Below, in pieces: positions 58,401 to 64,000 of a stretch of DNA of 64,000 nucleotides (the stretch's first letter is position 1; each line of letters begins with the position of its first letter). This DNA comes from Euonymus europaeus (Eukaryota > Streptophyta > Magnoliopsida > Celastrales > Celastraceae): the NCBI GenBank assembly GCA_963580455.1, contig OY756968.1, positions 4,687,544 through 4,751,543 of the forward strand. Direction: 5' to 3'. Made by a program: the position numbers and the translations under genes. The notes under the pieces were generated by a model. It worked only from the letters and a program-made list of their open reading frames with translations, had not been told where the DNA came from and searched no databases.

Positions 58401-59372
58401 CGCTAGGACAAGGGCTCTTTGTTTTAAGCTCTAGGATCTAATTTCCTTTTCCATTGCAACACTTCCAGTTTGCTTTTAATTTTTAATCTCATGGGGTTGT
58501 TTTAGCTCATTGAGTTCATTCAAAAACCAAATATCAACAAAATACCTGAATTGAATTTGCAAACACAGATCATTTTTCCAGTGAACCTAATCCATAAAAC
58601 TTTACAAATATGAAATCTAAGAAACAAGACAGTGATATATAATTACTATAACAATCCAAATCTCAAGTGCTCATACCTCCAGTAAGTTATGGGTGTTATT
58701 CATGTTGACCCTACACAAGTCCTCGCACACAATCTTCACCACCTCCTCATTCCTCCATCTCTCATGGATTCCATTCACAATTCCCTCTGTAATTCCCGCA
58801 TTCCCGATCTTCAATTTCTTCTTCAACCTAATCCCAACAGTCTGCAGCCTCCTGTGCTCCTCCTTTGACAACTTCAACTCCGCCAATGTCGGCAGTTTCT
58901 CCTCCTTCTTCTTTCCCAATACCTTCTCCAGCTCCCTATGCCTCTTCACCTCGCCCTTCACCTCATTGACCCTCGCAATCCAAGTCCCTGACCCAGGCTC
59001 AGGAACTGGGTTCTCCGGTGTGCTCCAGCTCGGGTCAAGCGTGTGCCCTACCCGGTGCTTGGGCAATTTTTCAGGCAAAGGGATAAATATCTCTCCAGCT
59101 GAATTCTCTTCCACTTTGGACTCGGGTTCCGTATTGGAAGTTGGGGTTTCGGCGAAGCCGAGGGACCGCAGCTTATCCGCGATGCGGTGGATAGCGGAAT
59201 GAGGGAGGGTTCGGGAATGAGTATCGGATGCCGAGCTCCGGATGAATGATTTAATGTACTTTGAATGTTTTCGTAGGATTAGGGTTTGGGGGACAGTGAA
59301 GGGTTGAAGAGAGAGGTCTGCAGTAGTTTTAGGTAATAGAGAAGGATGAAGAGAGCCCGCAGAAATCAACAT
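49449..59372 (-). CDS. CFM2: Chloroplast CRM-domain group II intron splicing factor, CFM2-like
   Basis: Thirteen exons: 59372-58677, 57871-57346, 57268-57138, 55647-55348, 55263-55107, 54958-54666, 53971-53912, 53824-53768, 53658-53554, 52437-52255, 50721-50472, 49876-49746 and 49658-49449, with matching phases, give 1032 residues. A transit-peptide-like N-terminus precedes four CRM domains (about 165-255, 386-473, 582-677, 894-984). Each ends in a motif such as [24 protein letters not shown] or VIYRGWG; the glycine-rich GxxG-type loops include GRRGVFDG. Acidic linkers separate the last two. Four CRM domains and about 1000 residues match Arabidopsis CFM2 (At3g01370 family), which binds chloroplast RNAs and promotes splicing. 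Exon joins in the 53.5-54 kb linker are the least certain. Confidence 0.9.
51379..51497 (-). mobile_element. Degenerate SINE fragment in a CFM2-like intron
   Basis: On the minus strand a box A TGGCTAAGTGG lies near 51490, followed by a worn box B (GGTTACATATTCAA) near 51450. The text around them matches the general plan of plant tRNA-derived SINEs. No tail or duplication was confirmed. Confidence 0.4.
52548..53335. repeat. Probable repeat element in a CFM2-like intron
   Basis: The ends are richer in GC than the rest of the intron and share phrases: GCGCCTCAGTAGG..CCAGGCGTGTGTCAGGC at the left, CAGGCGTGCGTC..CTGCGCCTAAGGC at the right. A pyrimidine-rich block lies between. No clean ends were found. 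Confidence 0.35.
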
Positions 59373-60147
59373 CTCTCATCAGACTAACCACTGAAAAGGA
59401 TGACGGCTTATCGGCTCCCTCTTCTCGACCATAAAACTGTCACAGTATATTGCACCTTCGGTCACGCGATTGGTGCTTGACTATTTTTTTTAATTAAATT
59501 TAATTTTCATTTATTCTTGGCGCCGAAAAATAACTGCCATCTTCTAAACCAGCAGAATGTACAAATGGAAAAAACACAAGGAATGTCATTGCATTTCTCT
59601 GACATAGTAAAATCAATTTTCCTATCTTGAATATGATACAATAATAAGATATATAAAGATTCAGAATATTGCAAAAATATAATATAGACAAGCTACAAAT
59701 GTATGGTGGTGTTGAACGAGCTATCAATGTGACGAAATAGTCTAATATGAATAGATGTTTGACTTACAGATATAGATATAAAATTGTACGAACTAATATG
59801 GAGTCACCGCCTATCTAAAGCCGACAAAATGTGAAGGAGGGACTCTTATAGAAATAATCAAAGAACTATTGAAAATGTGTTTTTCCCCCATTACTAGTGG
59901 TTTAGTTTGGTGGAGCAATCAGAAATCATCCAGCAATAACAAGCAAAAGGGATGAAAAATCAGATGGCAGAGTCCAATGTTCAGGAATTAGAATATCAGA
60001 AATCATAAACTGAGCACTTGATATACAATTTCAACTATTTTCTTTTTTCTGAAGAAAAGTTAACAAACTGCAGAAACTGCTTTTATTTCCACCAGCACGT
60101 TTATTTCTTGACAGCTTAAGTAACCATGGCAAAGACTACTCCAATAC
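59373..60147. other. Promoter of the CFM2-like gene and 3' flank of the CREG gene
   Basis: Both neighbours are on the minus strand, so this stretch is the CFM2-like promoter plus the 3' UTR of the gene at 60148. No other feature is supported. Confidence 0.45.
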
Positions 60148-62464
60148 TCATAGTTTAGGATGCAGGTACTGATCCACCGTGAGAGGTTTACGACCACCGA
60201 ACCAATTAATCAAAAATATATCTTCAATATCTAATTTGTAAAACAGGAAGCTGTGATCCTTGGGCCAGTCTGTCAAACATCCATAGGAAACAAAAAGTAA
60301 CGAATCTTGATTAGTAAACAAATGTTATGCGCAAATGTTCGACTTCTTGAAAGTTGTGATTACCTTTCATCTCTGGATGCTTTGTAAACAAGGCCTTATG
60401 AGCAAATTCAGCTTCTTCAGAGTTCTCCTTAAGCTCAAGCAACTAGCAAATTAATCCCAATTATAGCACAACTCAAGAGAAATCAATAAAACAGTACGAT
60501 CACCGAAAAAGTCGCAGCAAAAACAACAAAGGAATGTTGTTATGGTGATGGATTAATGATATAAGGTCCTTATAATCAAATACAAAATGCTACAAGTGAA
60601 TCCTAATACGATTTTCTTTAGAAAATGCTATTCGTTTCCATTACTTTAATCGAAAGTTGCAGCTTAAGAGTCTGAAGAAGTAAGAGAAAATTGTTTCTGG
60701 CTATGCTACACCAACTGCTTATGAAGCTTAATCTTGGTGTTTCTCATTGTGGTCATGTCAGTACAAGTCAGGTCAAGCAAAAACAAGTAAGCATAGCATC
60801 ATAAAAGAATGTAGAAATAACAATACCTTTCCAGATAACGTAATCTTCGCACATGTTGGATTCATAGGATCTGTCTTACCACAAGTTCCTAAAGGGTACT
60901 CACTCATTGTGAAGGACGACCTCGGGTCTTTTAATGCATTCCTTGCAGTTGGATCAAGAGCTGTCAAATAGAAGTACGGGATGCCAATACCTTTATCATA
61001 GGGTCCATCGCTAAAAGAAGCAACATTCCTGAAGAGCATTTACACAATCTTGTTGTGATATGAAAGGCAGAAAATTTAGGCAAATGAAAATAGCTTTACA
61101 AGTTCAGGAAACTACATATAGATCAAGAGTTGACAGATCAATTCTAGCTCTAAAATTAGTCCAGACTCCATACATTGTCAGGGGAAAGTGAGAATGTTTT
61201 TAAATGACAATTTAAATTGATAATGGATAGTCAGCTGTGCATTCAGATCCCTTCTGATATGTAACGGATCAATCACAAGCTCACAAAATAAAACATTGAT
61301 CAATACATATCAGAAGAGAGAAAATAACTATTTTAGTAAGAAACCCCTGGTCCAGATGACCACCGACGAACAAACTGTGTTTCTCCATTTTATTCATCTC
61401 CTCTCCTAGGAGGATCACAGAGTCTTGGTTTTGTAAGAGCCCTCAGAGTCGCTTGCTAAAATACTGAAGGATCCAAGAATAAGAGCCAATAATGGGTGAC
61501 ACAGAGTTTTGCACCTTAAATTAAGGACACAATGGCAAGGATGCAGCTCGAGCCCGTGTTATCCTGGACAGGATGACAACATGCCAACCACTGAACCAGT
61601 GGTGGCTGTTGCCCGTACTCTATAGGATGATTACTCAAACTCTGACTACATATGTTCTCTAATGTTGCGCACACCTTTTCTGCCACTACCACAGTAACCA
61701 AGTATTGGAATATGATCAGATTTATATTAAGAGTGAAATCAGCTATTAGTTTTTTTCATCTCTCTTCTCTCATACAATAGTACTGTTTCTCTTCATGACA
61801 AGATTAAGAAATGTACCAGTAACAACTCAAAAAGCTTACACTAAAGTAATCAATGCACTCCTAATGTATCCTATAAACAAGTATCAGTTATTTGCCAAAA
61901 ATCAGCACGTTGAATCCAAAGCTATAATGAACTAAAAAACAAGTTGTCAGAATATAGCAGCTCAATCAAGAAGAATAGCAAATGATACAAGAAAACTTAC
62001 CCAAATGGCACTCCACCCAATTCAGTTGATAGGGTGCTGCAAAATCAAAATTTAACAAAGCTTCAATTTTGAAGTTCAAGCACTATAAAAATCGACAAAG
62101 AAAAACAATATCCTAACAGCCAGAACATATCAGGAAAAAAAAAACTTCAGAAGACAGAGAAACAACAAAGAATTTATTTCCTTCAAAGCATTTCTTTGAC
62201 AAAACATCACAGCTATTTGGAATCAAGAACTCAAAATTAAAAAAGAAGAAAGAAAGAAGCTTACTTCAAAACCCCCCAAGAATTCTGGGAGACCAACCAA
62301 CGAGCACTAGCAGCAGCATCATTTGGATCAGGTTTCGAGGTAGCTAGCAAACGTCCCTGCACAGACTCTCGAAAACCCAGAAAATAGAAGGCCAAATAGA
62401 TTACAAAGAAAGAATGAACAAGGCCATGTATTGCCATTTGTGCGTTTTTGGGTAATATGTGCAT
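60148..62464 (-). CDS. CREG1-like: CREG-type protein (pyridoxamine 5'-phosphate oxidase-like fold)
   Basis: Five exons: 62464-62265, 62036-62001, 61028-60827, 60442-60364 and 60269-60148, phase-consistent, giving 212 residues (203 if the second ATG at 62437 is used). A hydrophobic N-terminal segment (LVHSFFVIYLAFYFLGF) is a likely signal peptide, better placed from the second Met. The body shows family signatures: ARWLVSQNSWGVL, FSDGP, GIPYFYLTALDPTARNAL, YPLGTCGKTDPMNPTCAKITLSG, LFTKHPEMKDWPKDHSF, and NWFGGRKPLTVDQYL near the end. CREG proteins are secreted or endolysosomal glycoproteins with a flavin-binding-like split barrel but without clear oxidase activity; the plant role is poorly known. 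Intact. Confidence 0.9.
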
Positions 62465-62517
62465 AAAAGCAAAGGTAAATAAGAAGCTGAAAATGTACTA
62501 GACAAGCTCTCCTTCCT

Positions 62518-62525
62518 TATTTATA
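62518..62525 (-). promoter_or_regulatory. TATA box of the CREG gene
   Basis: Minus strand GGATATAAATAAGG, 54-61 bp upstream of the first ATG. Confidence 0.5.
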
Positions 62526-62697
62526 TCCAAACGGTGTATAAAGACAGGCCAAATTGCCTTCGTAAAGACTACTTTCCAATTAAAGAGAGGATTGCGCCTG
62601 TACACAAAGTTGTTTCCGAGAAGTCAAGTTCACAATGCTTCAAAGGGTTGGAAGTCGTGTCCTCCTTGTGCTATATTTTGTTTCCCACTTAAAACAG

Positions 62698-63526
62698 GGA
62701 TAAAGTATACTTTTCGTCCTGTCCTGTATTATATGGATGATTTCATTTTCATTCTAAAACTATTTTTTTATCTATATTTGTCTCTCACATTTTCAATGAT
62801 TTCACTTTTGTCCCTCATTTTGAAAAGTCAATTATCAAATCTTACGTGGCATATAGGACGATATATCCTACAACTTTTACTAACACCATTAAAATGTCCT
62901 CATACTATTCTAAAATGATTTTTATTAGTCCCTGCAAATATGAACAACTCAATCATTCGTATTAATTCATAGTGACTAATCGTCCCCCAATTGTTGCTAA
63001 TTCCAATCCTCTTGACTACAGCATTCCCAATACTAATAGCATCATTTGGCATGCAAAAACCATTCTAATCAACCCCAGAAAAGTAGTTCATTACGTCCTT
63101 CCTTATCATCTCTTGCTAATTCCAATCCTCTTGACCACAACGTTCCTAGTACTAATAGCATTATTGTCTAGTTATTATCTCTTGATTCAAGGGTAGAGGT
63201 GCTGGCGGAATCTGTCATTGTACAATCTCGCCGCGCTTGAACCATAAATAGATCCTAACTCGAGGGTATAATTTAAGCACGAAAATTAAATCAGCTGTAT
63301 AATTGAGGGACAAAAAGTTTATTTCAACCACAAAGTTTGTCAAATCATCTAGCCACATATACAACTTATGTCAAGTCATTTTGCCAAATCAAATTTTTTC
63401 GATGCCGAATTGATTTTAAGGATAAATTGAAATCATTGAAAATGTGGGGGATAAAAGTAAGAATAACAAATAATTAAAGGACGAAAAATAAAACCAACGG
63501 TATAGTTGATGGCCGAATAGTTAACC
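62698..63526. mobile_element. Mutator-like non-autonomous element with a 10-bp duplication
   Basis: Identical CTTAAAACAG repeats flank it at 62688-62697 and 63527-63536. A 9-11-bp duplication is typical of Mutator-like elements. The ends (GGATAAAGTATAC; inverted GGTTAACTATTCGG) match only weakly, as in non-TIR MULEs. Inner inverted phrases CATTTTCAATGATTTCA also pair. No transposase is present. Confidence 0.6.
62994..63165 (+). repeat. Spaced direct repeat, 119-bp period
   Basis: TTGCTAATTCCAATCCTCTT at 62994 and again at 63113, continuing with several changes for about 50 bp. Lies inside the Mutator-like element. Confidence 0.75.
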
Positions 63527-63536
63527 CTTAAAACAG

Positions 63537-64000
63537 AAAGTAGAAGCCGCAGCGAACTTTTCATAGAATTTCATGGACAAGCGTCGCAGCAGATTCGATG
63601 ATCAAAAAAAAAAGGAACAACGGCCAGAATTTTGGGAATCGCCAGTGATGACGTCAAAAAGGTGTCACTACCGAGAAGTCAATCAGTAGGTCAGACCTGC
63701 AACCTTGCACAGATACCGAGGATGAAGATCCCTCCAAGGAGCCGAGCAGCTGAGCAGAGAAGCCTTGGTTGACCAGCTGAGTAGCCTGCCAGCCAGCTTA
63801 CCGACCAGTCAGGTAGGGCAGTCCAGGTTGATCAGCTAAGCAACCTAAGAGCTGAGCACAACAAACAAAGGTGAGCTAAAGGCCGGACCAGAGGGTGTCC
63901 TCTGGCGTTGGCGCTCCGATGCTCAAATCAGTAGGTATTCAATCAGACAAGCTCCTCGGACTAGAGCTCTCAATTAACCAGTACTTAAATTGTGATTCCG
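63537..64000. other. Right edge, possible LTR-retrotransposon fragment
   Basis: Base composition becomes GC-richer, and imperfect phrases recur (AGCTGAGCAG, AGCTGAGTAGCC, AGCTAAGCAACC). The text GTGTCCTCTGGCGTTGGCGC..CTCCGATGCTCAAATCAGTAGG resembles common plant Ty3-type LTR sequence. The window ends before any boundary. Confidence 0.35.

Noticed and set aside
1..64000. CRISPR arrays, operons or bacterial defence systems
   Set aside because: No regular spaced repeats; the gene structures are those of a plant nuclear genome.

Overview
The window is nuclear DNA from a flowering plant, most likely a eudicot. The genes are spread out, several have many GT-AG introns, intergenic DNA is AT-rich, and plant-only families are present (GASA/snakin, class III peroxidase, CRM-domain organelle splicing factor, arabinogalactan peptide, plant U-box/ARM ligase). 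Retrotransposons, SINEs and MITE-like elements fill much of the rest. I cannot name the species.

Nine host genes look intact: an LRR receptor-like pseudokinase (195-2186, minus, 2 exons); a UBC4/5/6-type ubiquitin-conjugating enzyme (3611-6006, minus, 6 coding exons plus an inferred 5' UTR exon); an F-box protein with a predicted N-myristoylation start (16581-17942, minus); a proline-rich GASA/snakin peptide gene (23242-24124, plus, 4 exons); an arabinogalactan peptide (25017-25229, plus); a class III peroxidase (31632-32609, plus); a U-box/ARM ligase (33294-34973, minus); a four-CRM-domain factor resembling CFM2 (49449-59372, minus, 13 exons); and a CREG-type protein (60148-62464, minus, 5 exons). 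I worked out exon junctions by hand from GT/AG signals, reading phase and family continuity. They are unrelated single genes, not an operon or cluster.

Mobile DNA, left to right. A tRNA-derived SINE with boxes A and B and a near-perfect target-site duplication (2745-2958). A near-complete L1-type LINE on the minus strand (7350-14567) flanked by an exact 15-bp duplication; a solo LTR (12166-13492, 5-bp duplication ATTTA) later landed inside its ORF1. A short TIR-flanked element (26357-27249) carrying the first exon of an ARL1/ARF-like GTPase gene, a Pack-type gene-fragment capture. Several foldback/MITE-like elements between 27.8 and 30.9 kb. A second SINE (36132-36320). A full-length Ty1/copia element of Tork/Tnt1 type (38813-44188) with two 389-bp LTRs, 5-bp duplication TGTAG and a broken polyprotein. 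Remains of a second LINE split by a Stowaway-type inverted-repeat element (about 45.3-46.7 kb). A Mutator-like non-autonomous element with a perfect 10-bp duplication (62698-63526).

Broken host-derived sequences are the ARL1 first exon with a changed P-loop, an AN1 zinc-finger (SAP-type) pseudogene just upstream of the copia element, and an unresolved set of exon-like segments at 19.1-20.8 kb. I found no organised novel gene system. The most informative features are the nested insertions and the gene-fragment capture.
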